The position numbers were made by a program, and so were the translations under genes. From Nonomuraea longispora (lineage in GTDB: Bacteria > Actinomycetota > Actinomycetes > Streptosporangiales > Streptosporangiaceae), in the NCBI RefSeq assembly GCF_004348345.1, contig NZ_SMJZ01000068.1:1-39605 (forward strand): 39,605 nucleotides of DNA, read 5' to 3'. This document shows, one piece after another, positions 7,210 to 15,081 of the stretch (position 1 is its first letter; every line of letters starts with the position of its first letter). The notes under the pieces were generated by a model. That model searched no databases and had not been told where the DNA came from. It worked only from the letters and a program-made list of their open reading frames with translations.

Positions 7210-7956
7210 TCAGTCGGGGATGAGGACGCTGAGGCAGGTCACGCAGCCTTCGAGTTTCTCGTACTCGGAGATGTCGACGGTCGTCACGGCGAGTCCGCGC
7301 TGTTCGAGCATGGCGGCGGTACGCGGCGCCGACGCGGCCAGCAGGACGCGGTCGTCCCCGAGCGGCACCACGTGCGCGCCCGGCTCCTCCTCCGGCACGA
7401 GCAGCCCGGGCAGGTCCACGTGGCGGGGATCGCCGATGAGGGTCCCGTCGGGCAGCGCGGTCACCCCGGACTTCAGGTGCAGCACGCCCCGCATGGTCAC
7501 GGGCACGACCTCGCGTTCGGGAAGGAGGGCGGCCAACTGGGCGATGCCCTGGTCGTTGGAGCGCACGGACCTGCCGGCGTACAGGGTGTCGCCGGTCTGC
7601 AGCACGTCGCCGCCTTCGAGCGTGCCCGGCTCGGCGATCCTGACCACCGTCAGCCCGAGGTCGTGTACGGCCGCCGCCACGGAGTCCACCTCCGGCCGCC
7701 GCTCCGGCGCACCCGGCCTGGTCAGCACCGCCAGCCGCCCCGACACCACCACGGCGTCCTCCACGAAGGGCGCGTCGGGCAGATCGTCGGCGGGCGGCAC
7801 GTGGACGGGCCGCCACCCGGCGTCCGCCAGGGCCTCGACGTACGCGTCATGCTGGGCGAGGGCCCGCCGGTGGTCCACGGGTTCGCGTTCGATGTGGGTG
7901 ACGATTCCTTCGGCGATTCGGGGACCGGGCTTTCTTACCAGCGCAATACCAGGCAT
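7210..7956 (-). CDS. Dimethylargininase (DDAH)
   Basis: A 248-residue amidinotransferase-fold hydrolase. Family marks are FVEDAVVV, LEGGDVLQTG, the HLKS histidine motif and the C-terminal GCVTCLSVLI, whose Cys241 matches the nucleophile of DDAH; together they give the Cys-His-acid catalytic set. Such enzymes hydrolyse N-omega-methylated arginine to citrulline and methylamines; close relatives act on other guanidines, so substrate is probable rather than proven. Start ATG 7956. It is divergent from a DUF2630 gene 38 bases away. A second, more distant family member lies at 31331-32128 beside ornithine aminotransferase. Confidence 0.9.
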   Translation of the reverse strand: MPGIALVRKPGPRIAEGIVTHIEREPVDHRRALAQHDAYVEALADAGWRPVHVPPADDLPDAPFVEDAVVVSGRLAVLTRPGAPERRPEVDSVAAAVHDLGLTVVRIAEPGTLEGGDVLQTGDTLYAGRSVRSNDQGIAQLAALLPEREVVPVTMRGVLHLKSGVTALPDGTLIGDPRHVDLPGLLVPEEEPGAHVVPLGDDRVLLAASAPRTAAMLEQRGLAVTTVDISEYEKLEGCVTCLSVLIPD

Positions 7957-7994
7957 AGGGCGTCTTCTATCACGAGGTGATTAGAGTCTTGGGC

Positions 7995-8240
7995 ATGCGG
8001 GACGACGAGATTCTCACCAGGATCAGCGCTCTGGTCAGCGAGGAGCACACGCTCCGCGACAAGCTGGCCGCGGGCGAGGTGACCACCGACGAGGAGCACG
8101 CGCGCGTCAAGGAGCTGGAGACGGCCCTCAACCAGTGCTGGGACCTGCTCAGGCAGCGCCGGGCCAGGCGTAACGCGGGTGAGGACCCCGACGACGCCGC
8201 GGCCAGGCCGGTCCGCGAGGTGGAGAACTACCGCCAGTAG
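7995..8240 (+). CDS. DUF2630 family protein
   Basis: An 81-residue charged helical protein (MRDDEILTRISALVSEEHTL ... LETALNQCWDLLRQRRARRNAGEDPDDAAARPVREVENYRQ). The signature LNQCWDLLRQRRARR followed by AGEDPD and VREVENY is that of DUF2630, a small actinobacterial family with no known function. Start ATG 7995 is preferred over an in-frame start at 7977 because it gives the usual family length. It is probably cytosolic and forms a helical hairpin. No operon partner is evident. Confidence 0.88.
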   Translation: MRDDEILTRISALVSEEHTLRDKLAAGEVTTDEEHARVKELETALNQCWDLLRQRRARRNAGEDPDDAAARPVREVENYRQ

Positions 8241-8290
8241 GCGGCGGAAAACCTGTCGCCCGGCTGCGGCGGGTGCGCTTGGCTGACCTC

Positions 8291-9304
8291 ATGCGGATCC
8301 AGCCGATCGATCTCGACGACCAGCCGGACGACCTGGTCGCGGGCCTGTACGACGCCTACGTGGCCGCCGCCGCGGCCGACCACCGCGGCCCTCTGCCGCG
8401 GCTCGCCCGCTTCCACCGGGATTTGTGCACCCCCGACCTGGGCAGGCGGGCCGAGGCCTGGGTGGCCGTCGAGGACGGTAAGGTCGTGGCCGGCTACGGC
8501 CTGTCGCTCCCGCTGGTCGACAACGCTCACCTCGGGGTGATCTCCGCGCTCGCCGTCCACCCTGAACGCCAGCGGCGCGGGCTCGGGACGGAGTTGTTCG
8601 CGCACGTGCTCGGCCGCCTGCGTCACCACGGCAGGCGGCTGCTGCTCGCGGAGACGCCCGTCACCGGCGCCGGCGCCCGTTTCGCGCGGGCCCGCGGCAT
8701 GGAGGTGGCGCTCGCCGAGGCCCGCCGCGTGCTCGACCTGCGCAGGGCGGACTGGGCGGCGCTCGAACGCATGATCCCCGAGGTCGACGGCTACCACGTC
8801 GAACGGTTCGAGGGACCGGCGGGTGCCGAGCTGGTGCCCGATCTCGCCACCCTGATGGACGGCATGAACGACGCCCCGCGCGACAGCGGCGTCGAGGACG
8901 GAATCTTCAGCCCGGAGCGCGTACGCCACCGGGAGGAGGGCATCGTCCCCGGTGGCCAGACCTGCTACACCTCGATCGCCCGCCGCGACAGCGACGGCGC
9001 CCCCGCGGGTTACACGCGCATCTACGTCAACGGCGACCGCTCCGACGGTTGGGCGGGCCAGGCCGACACGACGGTGCTCGGCGCGCACCGCGGCCACCGC
9101 CTGGGCCTGCTGCTCAAGGTGGGCAACCTGCTGTGGTTGCGCGAGCGCGAGCCGCACGTCGAACGCATCCTCACCTGGAACGCCACCGGCAACAGACACA
9201 TGCTCGCCATCAACGAGGCCATGGGGTTCGAGCTGTTCGACGAATGGAACCAGTGGCGTATGGAGGTCCAGGCGCGCGTGGAACCTGGGGCGTACGAGGG
9301 CTAA
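8291..9304 (+). CDS. Tandem GNAT-type N-acetyltransferase
   Basis: A protein of about 337 residues with two GNAT domains, the layout seen in mycothiol synthase-like and related actinobacterial acetyltransferases. The N-terminal domain has ISALAVHPERQRRGLGTELF, with the (Q/R)xxGxG acetyl-CoA loop. The C-terminal domain has TTVLGAHRGHRLGLLLKVGNLLWL and then ILTWNATGNRHMLAINEAMGFELFDEW, the typical end of the fold. Usually one domain is active and the other structural. It would transfer an acetyl group from acetyl-CoA to an unknown amine. ATG 8291 is chosen; an in-frame GTG at 8273 is possible. It ends 11 bases before the kinase gene and may be co-transcribed with it. Confidence 0.85.
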   Translation: MRIQPIDLDDQPDDLVAGLYDAYVAAAAADHRGPLPRLARFHRDLCTPDLGRRAEAWVAVEDGKVVAGYGLSLPLVDNAHLGVISALAVHPERQRRGLGTELFAHVLGRLRHHGRRLLLAETPVTGAGARFARARGMEVALAEARRVLDLRRADWAALERMIPEVDGYHVERFEGPAGAELVPDLATLMDGMNDAPRDSGVEDGIFSPERVRHREEGIVPGGQTCYTSIARRDSDGAPAGYTRIYVNGDRSDGWAGQADTTVLGAHRGHRLGLLLKVGNLLWLREREPHVERILTWNATGNRHMLAINEAMGFELFDEWNQWRMEVQARVEPGAYEG

Positions 9305-9315
9305 CCTGACCGTCT

Positions 9316-11595
9316 GTGACCATGGAGGCGCTGAGAGACGGAGACCCCAGGCAGGTGGGCCCGTACACCCTCCTGGGTCGGCTGGGTGAGGGCGGCATGG
9401 GCGTCGTCTACCTGGGCCGCGCACCTGACGGCACGCGGGTGGCCGTCAAGCTGATCCACGCCAGGATGGACGCGGACCCCGGCTTCCGGCGCCGTTTCGC
9501 CCGCGAGGTGTCGGCCGCCAAGCGGGTCGCCCGTTTCTGCACCGCTCCCGTCCTCGACGCCGACGTCGAGGGCGACGTGGCCTACCTGGTCACCGAACAC
9601 GTCGAGGGGCCGAGCCTCGGTGACGTCGTGCGGTCCTCGGGGCCGCTCAGGGGCTCGGCTCTCGACGGGCTGGCCGCCTCGATGGCCATGGCCCTGCGCG
9701 CCATCCACGGGGCCGGGGTGGTGCATCGCGACCTCAAGCCGTCGAACGTGCTGCTGTCGCAGGTGGGGCTGAAGGTCATCGACTTCGGCATCGCGCAGCT
9801 CGCGGACGCGGAGGTGAGCAGCGCGATCGTGGGGACGCCGTCGTACATGTCGCCCGAGCAGGTGTCGGGCGCCACTATCGGGCCGGCGTCGGACATCTTC
9901 TCGTGGGGCTGTACGGTCGCCTTCGCCGCCGGGGGCGTGCCGCCGTTCGGGTCGGGTTCGGTGCCGACGGTCCTGCTGCGCATCGTCAACGAGACCCCCG
10001 ACCTGCGCGGGCTCACGGGGCCGCTGCGGGAGCTGGTGGTGGCGTCGCTGACGAAGAATCCGGCGCTGCGTCCCACGGCCCAGGACCTGATGGACCGCCT
10101 CAGCGCCTCGGACATGCCGGGCAGCGGCGCCTCCGCGGGCGGTACGGCGCTGCCGGGAGGCGCAGGAGGCGGGCGGCCGACCGCTCAGGGCGTCACCGCG
10201 GGAACGACAGGCTCGGGTGCCACTTCGGGAACCGGCCCGGGTGCCACCACAGGGACGACCGGCCCGGGTGCCACCACAGGGACGACCGGCCCGGGTGCCA
10301 CCACGGGGACGACCGGCCCCGGCGGACGCGCCGGTGACGGCGCCGGAGGGCCGCACCATCCGGGAGACCACGAACCGCCGGACGTTCCCGCGGGCGGAGA
10401 AGGCGGTGAGCCCCGGCACAGGCCGGCGGCGGGCAGGCAGCGCAAGGTGGTGGCGGCCGCGTCGGCTGTGATCGTGGCGGTGGCCGGGGTGTCGGCGGCG
10501 CTCATGTGGCGTGATCAGGGCAGCGCGGGCACCGGCTCCACCCCCGCACGCAACGACGCCGGCGCGACGCGACAGGCCCGGGAGAACCCGCTCAGGGCCC
10601 GGTCCGAGGTCTCGTTCTACTCTCCTCCCGAGCCGGGCGCGAGCAGGCAGGCGGCTCTGTGGACGAAGGAGCGCCCCGCGGACGCGGAGCTGATGAGCAG
10701 GCTGGCCGCGGTCCCCCATGCCATCCGCCTCGGCCGGCCCGAGGTCAGGTCGAAGATCGACGAAACGATCAGGGCGGCGGGCGGGCGGGGAGGCGTCCCG
10801 GTGTTCCTGGTCAACCGCCTGCCGGGCGGCGACTGCCTGCCGGTCGAGCCGGCGGAGCCGGCCGCGTACCAGGAGTGGATCAAGGGCGTCGCCCACCAGA
10901 TCGGCCAGGCCGGGGCGGTGGTCATCCTGGAGCCGTCGAGCCTGGTCAAGCTGCCGGGGACGGAGAAGTGCGACAAGGACGGCTCCCCCGACCAGCGTTA
11001 CCGGGACCTCCGGCAGGCCGTACGCAGCCTCAAGTCCAACCCCCGCACGGCGGTCTACCTCGACGGCAGCCAGGACTTCTGGCCGGGGACCGACGTCATG
11101 GCGCGGCGGCTGATCGCGGCGGGGATTGAGGAGGCGGACGGGTTCTTCGTCAACACCGCCGGATTCGAGCGTACGGACGAGAGCGTCGAGTACGGCAAGG
11201 CGCTGTCGGCCTGCGTCAGCGTCCAGCTGAGCACAGGCCGCGACGCGTGCCCGAAGGACGTGCCGGTCGACCGGTCGAGGATGCCGCACTTCGTGGTCGA
11301 CACGGCCAGGAACGGCCAGGGTTCGTGGGAGCCGGCGAAGAAGTACGACGACCCGCAGGTGTGGTGCAACCCTCCGGGCAGGGGCGTCGGCCCGCGGCCC
11401 ACCACGGCAACGGGCGAGGAACTGGTCGACGCGTACCTGTGGATCGCGCGGCCGGGCACGTCGGGCGGCCGGTGCAGGCGCGACACCGACGGGGAGAAGG
11501 ATCCCGAGCGCGGCGTCGTGTCCCCGGAGCTCGGTGAGTGGTGGGCCGACCTGGCGCTGGAGCGGGCGAAGAACGCGAATCCGCCACTCCGGTGA
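9316..11595 (+). CDS. Membrane Ser/Thr protein kinase fused to a catalytically impaired GH6 ectodomain
   Basis: A 759-residue protein. Residues about 15-275 are an intact Hanks-type kinase: GEGGMG loop, Lys45, HRDLKPSN (Asp139), DFG (Asp156) and GTPSYMSPEQ. A Gly/Thr/Pro linker with three GPGATTGTT repeats follows, then one membrane helix at about 378-399. The outside part, about 433-755, is a glycoside hydrolase family 6 (cellulase) domain: PGGDC, YLDGSQ, HFVVDTARNGQG, WCNPPGRGVG, DAYLWI and a WWADLALERAKNA end. The catalytic acid in the EPD motif is replaced (EPSSL, Ser541), the conserved His is Gln586, and the base-region GE-x-DG has become GTSGG (Thr715, Gly717). It probably binds glucan without cutting it and signals inward. 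GTG 9316 or ATG 9322 starts it. Confidence 0.9.
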   Translation: MTMEALRDGDPRQVGPYTLLGRLGEGGMGVVYLGRAPDGTRVAVKLIHARMDADPGFRRRFAREVSAAKRVARFCTAPVLDADVEGDVAYLVTEHVEGPSLGDVVRSSGPLRGSALDGLAASMAMALRAIHGAGVVHRDLKPSNVLLSQVGLKVIDFGIAQLADAEVSSAIVGTPSYMSPEQVSGATIGPASDIFSWGCTVAFAAGGVPPFGSGSVPTVLLRIVNETPDLRGLTGPLRELVVASLTKNPALRPTAQDLMDRLSASDMPGSGASAGGTALPGGAGGGRPTAQGVTAGTTGSGATSGTGPGATTGTTGPGATTGTTGPGATTGTTGPGGRAGDGAGGPHHPGDHEPPDVPAGGEGGEPRHRPAAGRQRKVVAAASAVIVAVAGVSAALMWRDQGSAGTGSTPARNDAGATRQARENPLRARSEVSFYSPPEPGASRQAALWTKERPADAELMSRLAAVPHAIRLGRPEVRSKIDETIRAAGGRGGVPVFLVNRLPGGDCLPVEPAEPAAYQEWIKGVAHQIGQAGAVVILEPSSLVKLPGTEKCDKDGSPDQRYRDLRQAVRSLKSNPRTAVYLDGSQDFWPGTDVMARRLIAAGIEEADGFFVNTAGFERTDESVEYGKALSACVSVQLSTGRDACPKDVPVDRSRMPHFVVDTARNGQGSWEPAKKYDDPQVWCNPPGRGVGPRPTTATGEELVDAYLWIARPGTSGGRCRRDTDGEKDPERGVVSPELGEWWADLALERAKNANPPLR
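10234..10314 (+). repeat. Three tandem 27-bp repeats in the kinase linker
   Basis: A 27-base unit coding GPGATTGTT occurs three times in a row at 10234, 10261 and 10288, differing at one base in the last copy, with a degenerate copy just before. It encodes the flexible linker between kinase and membrane helix. The near-identity suggests recent slippage, so copy number may vary between strains. Confidence 0.9.
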
Positions 11596-11617
11596 GCCCG
11601 CGCCGGGAGATATCAGC

Positions 11618-12364
11618 ATGAACTCCCGCGGTCCGGTCCTCCACAATGGGGATGTGACTGCACGCTTGCGCATCGCCTCTGAGCTGAGGATGTTCCTGCC
11701 AGTGAGCCGGCGACGCGAGTGGCAGGAGGTGGCTCCCGACGGCACCTCCACGCTGGGGCACCACGTCGAGTCCATCGGCATCCCGCTGACGGAGGTGGGC
11801 CCGCTGATCCTGGCCGGCGATCGTGGCGTGCCGCCGTCCTACCAGCCCGCGCCGGGCGACGTGGTGGAGGTGCACCCGGTGCCGCGCCCGCAGCAGTTGC
11901 CCGAGGAGCCACGGTTCCTGCTGGACGTGCACCTGGGGACGCTGGCGCGGCGGTTGCGGCTGCTCGGCGTCGACACCGCCTACCACAACGACATGGACGA
12001 CCCGGAGCTGGTGGTGCAGGCGAACGAGGAACGCCGGGTGCTGCTGACGCAGGACCGCGGCCTGCTGCGCCGCCGCGCGTTGTGGCTGGGCGCGTACGTC
12101 CGCGGCTCGCGCCCCGCCGACCAGCTCCGTGACCTGCTGGAGCGCTTCGCGCCGCCGCTGCGCCCGTGGACCCGCTGCACGGCGTGCAACGGCGAGCTGG
12201 AGCAGGTCGACAAGGTCGAGGTCGAGCCGCTGCTGGCGGCCGGCACGCGGCGCAGCTACGACGCGTACGGCCGGTGCGGGGAGTGCGGCCAGGTCTACTG
12301 GCACGGCGCGCACAGCGGGCACCTGGAGGAGATCGTACGCACGGCACGAGCCTGGGCGTCATGA
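11618..12364 (+). CDS. Mut7-C RNase-domain protein with ubiquitin-like N-terminus and zinc ribbon
   Basis: A protein of about 248 residues. The first 85 residues match the Mut7-C ubiquitin-like domain (LRIASELRMFLP ... LGHHVESIGIPLTEVG). Then comes the PIN-fold Mut7-C domain, FLLDVHLGTLARRLRLLGVDTAYHNDMDD ... LLTQDRGLLRR, with the conserved acidic residues of a nuclease site. The end carries two CxxC pairs (CTAC and CGEC) forming a zinc ribbon. Family members are thought to be RNases, but substrates are unknown. ATG 11618 follows a GGGAGA by 7-8 bases; GTG 11654 is an alternative that removes 12 residues outside the domain. It lies 22 bases after the kinase gene on the same strand. Confidence 0.87.
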   Translation: MNSRGPVLHNGDVTARLRIASELRMFLPVSRRREWQEVAPDGTSTLGHHVESIGIPLTEVGPLILAGDRGVPPSYQPAPGDVVEVHPVPRPQQLPEEPRFLLDVHLGTLARRLRLLGVDTAYHNDMDDPELVVQANEERRVLLTQDRGLLRRRALWLGAYVRGSRPADQLRDLLERFAPPLRPWTRCTACNGELEQVDKVEVEPLLAAGTRRSYDAYGRCGECGQVYWHGAHSGHLEEIVRTARAWAS

Positions 12365-12434
12365 CGCGACGGTGAGGACGCCGGCCGGCCGATCCGCCGC
12401 ATCGCGCCGGCACGGCCCCGAGAGCTCGCGGCCC

Positions 12435-12453
12435 GGCCGCCCGTCAGGCGGCC
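12435..12453. terminator. Hairpin overlapping the stop of the PPOX gene
   Basis: GGCCGCC at 12435-12441 pairs with GGCGGCC at 12447-12453 over a 5-base loop. It sits between the convergent Mut7-C and PPOX genes and includes the PPOX stop codon at 12444-12446. It could end transcription from either side. Confidence 0.5.
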
Positions 12454-12878
12454 CAGGGGCCGATGCCCGACACCCGCTCCACCTTGATGCGGCCGATCAG
12501 TGCGGTCGGCGAGGTTCGGTTGGCGAAGGGATAGCCGGTGCCGAGGTAGCGCTGTGCCTGCCGGTCCATGAAGGTGGCGAACCTGTCAGGAATGCCGGGG
12601 CCTTCGAAGGTCACGGTGCCGCGTACGACGAGGTGCTGTCGCAGCCCCTCCGGAGAGTTCCTGTCGTCCTCGACGAGCACCGTGACCCGCGGATTCGACC
12701 ACAGGTTGCGGACCTTGACCCGGTGGGCTTCGACGCCGAACACCAGGTCGTCCCCATCCTGTGACACCCACATGAGGCTGACCTGGGGCGAGCCGTCGGG
12801 GTTGACGGTGACGAAAGTGGCGTAGCGGTCGGTTTCGAACAATCTGTGCGCGCACGCCGGCAGCTTCTGCTCAGTCAT
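12444..12878 (-). CDS. PPOX-class (split beta-barrel) oxidoreductase, probably F420-dependent
   Basis: A 144-residue split-barrel flavin/deazaflavin-binding protein. The pattern YATFVTVNPDGSPQVSLMWVSQDGDDLVFG ... HRVKVRNLWSNPRVTVLVEDD ... HLVVRGTVTFEG matches the actinobacterial PPOX group that uses F420 to reduce varied substrates. The Lys-Val-Arg-Asn-Leu segment and following basic residues fit phosphate binding by the cofactor. Start ATG 12878 (MTEQKLPAC). It is divergent from an HxlR regulator with only 48 bases between starts, so that regulator most likely controls it. The exact cofactor (F420 or FMN) and substrate cannot be read from sequence. Confidence 0.82.
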   Translation of the reverse strand: MTEQKLPACAHRLFETDRYATFVTVNPDGSPQVSLMWVSQDGDDLVFGVEAHRVKVRNLWSNPRVTVLVEDDRNSPEGLRQHLVVRGTVTFEGPGIPDRFATFMDRQAQRYLGTGYPFANRTSPTALIGRIKVERVSGIGPWAA

Positions 12879-12900
12879 GATCCCAATGTAGGAAGCCGAG

Positions 12901-12926
12901 GGGAACCGCTGGGTACCCTGGGAACC
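12901..12926. promoter_or_regulatory. Candidate HxlR operator
   Basis: In the 48-base divergent gap, GGGAACC occurs at 12901-12907 and again at 12920-12926, flanking the palindrome GGGTACCC at 12911-12918. The arrangement abuts the HxlR start codon. It is a plausible site for the HxlR protein to control itself and the PPOX gene. Confidence 0.45.
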
Positions 12927-13277
12927 ATGGGTGACTTTCCCGGCTATGGCGACGTTTTTCTCGCTGACTGCCCCGCCCGGCTGGCGGTCGAGGTGATCGC
13001 GGACAAGTGGTCGGTCGTGGTGTTGTACGCGCTCAGCCGCGGACCACGCCGGCACGGCGAACGGGTCGATCTGATCGGCGGGATCTCCAAGAAGATGCTC
13101 ACCCAGACGCTTCGGCGGCTCCAGCGGTACGGGCTGGTCAGCAGGGAGGCCCATGCCGAGGTGCCGCCACGGGTCGAGTACGACCTCACCGAACTCGGCA
13201 CGACCCTGACCGAGCCGATCGCCATGCTCACGCGGTGGGCCGAGGAGAACGGCGACGCCGTCCTGGCCGCCACTTAG
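12927..13277 (+). CDS. HxlR-family transcriptional regulator
   Basis: A 116-residue winged-helix protein with the HxlR layout: CPARLAVEVIADKWSVVVLYALSRGPRRHGER, then LIGGISKKMLTQTLRRLQRYGLVSREAHAEVPPRVEYDLTELG, then TRWAEENGDAV. The early cysteine in the DCPAR motif is the residue used for redox or electrophile sensing in relatives such as HypR/YodB. It would bind DNA as a dimer and control the divergent PPOX gene. Start ATG 12927, immediately after the second GGGAACC repeat. Confidence 0.92.
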   Translation: MGDFPGYGDVFLADCPARLAVEVIADKWSVVVLYALSRGPRRHGERVDLIGGISKKMLTQTLRRLQRYGLVSREAHAEVPPRVEYDLTELGTTLTEPIAMLTRWAEENGDAVLAAT

Positions 13278-13459
13278 GCACGTGGCCGTGAGGTCGTCCG
13301 CGAGGTCGCCGGCGGCGGCGGTCGTCCTCTCGCAAGGGTGGCGTGATGCGTTCCGGACATGCGGTGGCCTGCGGTGGGCCGTGCCGCGGGCCCGGTCCTG
13401 GCGTGCGTCCAGGGAAGCCCGGCGGCCTGCACAGAGTGATGGCCCGGAGCCGGCTGTTT

Positions 13460-13478
13460 AGAAAACGTTTCGTTCTCA
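13460..13478. promoter_or_regulatory. TetR-type operator copy 1 upstream of the MFS gene
   Basis: AGAAAACG-TTT-CGTTCTC is an imperfect inverted repeat related to the perfect copy at 13500-13520, centred 41 bases upstream of it. It would cover the -35 region of a promoter whose -10 may be TATGGT at 13491-13496. Confidence 0.6.
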
Positions 13479-13499
13479 ATGGGTGAGGTCTATGGTGGT

Positions 13500-13520
13500 T
13501 AGAGAACGATACGTTCTCTA
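13500..13520. promoter_or_regulatory. TetR-type operator copy 2 upstream of the MFS gene
   Basis: TAGAGAACG-ATA-CGTTCTCTA is a perfect inverted repeat with a 3-base centre, ending one base before the GGGGG ribosome site of the MFS gene. Sites of this size and form are typical of TetR/AcrR dimers, so the pump is probably repressed until an inducer binds. Confidence 0.75.
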
Positions 13521-13532
13521 GGGGGCGATGTC

Positions 13533-14930
13533 ATGGGCTTCGTGTTGTCGGGCCTCATTCTGACAATGCTGCTGGGCGCGCTCGACCAGACGATCATGGC
13601 GCCCGCGCTCCCGGCCGTGGCGGGCAGCCTGGGCGGGCTCGACCAGATGCCGGTCGTCGTCACCGCCTACCTCGTCGCCGCCACCGTGGTCATGCCTGTC
13701 TACGGCAAGCTCGGCGACAGGTACGGCCGCAAGCCCGCCATGCAGGTGGCCATCGTGGTGTTCGTGGCCGGAGCCGTGCTGTGCGCGCTGGCCACCTCGA
13801 TGCCGCAGTTCATCGCCTTCCGCGCCCTGCAGGGGCTGGGCGGTGGCGGGCTCGTGATCGGCGCCCAGGCCATCGTCGGCGAGATCGTCAGCCCGCGCGA
13901 AAGGGGCCGCTATCTCGGCTTCATCGGAGCCGCCTACGTCGTGGCCGCCGTGGGTGGACCGCTGATCGGCGGGCTGTTCATCGACCGGCTGAGCTGGCGG
14001 TGGATCTTCGCCATCTACCCACCGCTCGGCCTGATCGCCCTGATCGTGCTGAGCGTCACGTTGCGGCTGCCGAAGCCCCGTACGCGGGCGCCGCTCGACG
14101 TTGCGGGCGCGCTCACCCTGGCCGTCGCCGTGGTCGGCGTGGTCATGGTGGGGCAGACACGCGACCCCGTATACCTGGTCGTGGCCGCTGCCGGGCTGGT
14201 GGCCTGGCTGGTCAGCACCCGGTACGCCAAGGACCCGATCCTGCCGTTGCGGCTCTTCCGTGACCGGGCCTTCGCGATCCCCGTGGCGATCAGCCTGCTC
14301 CTCGGGTTCGCGCTGTTCGGGACGATCACGTACATGCCGGCCTACCTGCAGATCGCCACGGGCACCAGCGCCACGCAGGCGGGGCTGCTGGTGACCGCAC
14401 TGATGGGCGGCGTGCTGGTCACGACCATCGTGTCCGGCCGGCTGATCACGCGGACCGGGAAGTACAAGGCCTACCCTGTCGCCGGCACGGCCGTGGCGGC
14501 GGCCGGACTCGGGCTGATCGGTCTGGCCGGCGGCTCGGCGCTCGGGCTCGCCCTGGCCATGCTGCTGACCGGGCTGGGCGTCGGGCTCGTCATGCAGACC
14601 ATGGTGCTGGCCGCGCAGAACGCCGTGGAGTACGCCGACCTCGGCACCGCCACCTCGTCGGTGACGTTCCTGCGCCAGATCGGCGCCTCGGCCGGGGTCG
14701 CGCTGGTAGGGGCCCTGATCACCATGAGGTCCGGCATCGCCGCCACCGATCCGGCGGCCCTGCCCGCCGGTGTGCGCGAAGCCTTCACCGCCGCCGTGCC
14801 GCCGGTGTTCGCGGCCATGGCGCCGCTGCTGGTGGTGGCGTTCGTGCTCGCGCTCGCGCTGCCGGCGCGGCCACTGCGCACCACCGCCCACACCGAGGAC
14901 GAAGCGGTGGACGCCGGGAACCGGCAGTGA
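13533..14930 (+). CDS. DHA2-family MFS multidrug efflux transporter
   Basis: A 465-residue integral membrane protein with about 14 helices. LDQTIMAPALPAVAGSLGG at the first helix is the DHA2 (EmrB/QacA) motif D1, GKLGDRYGRKPAM is motif A between helices 2 and 3, and IGAAYVVAAVGGPLIGGLFID is the antiporter motif C. It would export drugs or metabolites in exchange for protons. ATG 13533 follows a GGGGG at 13521-13525. Two TetR-type operators cover its promoter. No TetR gene is adjacent; the nearest is 17486-18085, after the phosphotransferase gene on the same strand, so the three may form a resistance unit. Confidence 0.92.
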   Translation: MGFVLSGLILTMLLGALDQTIMAPALPAVAGSLGGLDQMPVVVTAYLVAATVVMPVYGKLGDRYGRKPAMQVAIVVFVAGAVLCALATSMPQFIAFRALQGLGGGGLVIGAQAIVGEIVSPRERGRYLGFIGAAYVVAAVGGPLIGGLFIDRLSWRWIFAIYPPLGLIALIVLSVTLRLPKPRTRAPLDVAGALTLAVAVVGVVMVGQTRDPVYLVVAAAGLVAWLVSTRYAKDPILPLRLFRDRAFAIPVAISLLLGFALFGTITYMPAYLQIATGTSATQAGLLVTALMGGVLVTTIVSGRLITRTGKYKAYPVAGTAVAAAGLGLIGLAGGSALGLALAMLLTGLGVGLVMQTMVLAAQNAVEYADLGTATSSVTFLRQIGASAGVALVGALITMRSGIAATDPAALPAGVREAFTAAVPPVFAAMAPLLVVAFVLALALPARPLRTTAHTEDEAVDAGNRQ

Positions 14931-15081
14931 GCGCTGAGGACCGGGGCGCCCATGGCGAGAGATTCGTGAATGCGAGGAGAACGGGTGATGGAAGGCGAGG
15001 AGCGGTGGTGACCGCGCCGCGGCCGTACGCCGGAAGCACATGTCGTGGTCGCCGGTCCGGAGTGGATGACGAGGAGATGAC

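Noticed and set aside
10234..10314. Tandem 27-base repeats as a CRISPR array
   Set aside because: Units are contiguous without spacers and lie in frame inside the kinase linker.
9301..11781. Minus-strand open frame of over 800 codons opposite the kinase gene
   Set aside because: Arg/Gly/Pro-rich low-complexity product typical of the antisense of GC-rich DNA; the plus strand has a full kinase and GH6 fold.
14931..15081. Rifamycin-associated element upstream of the phosphotransferase
   Set aside because: Looked for the known GGGGCTTGC-type inverted element and saw none; only ordinary GC-rich sequence.
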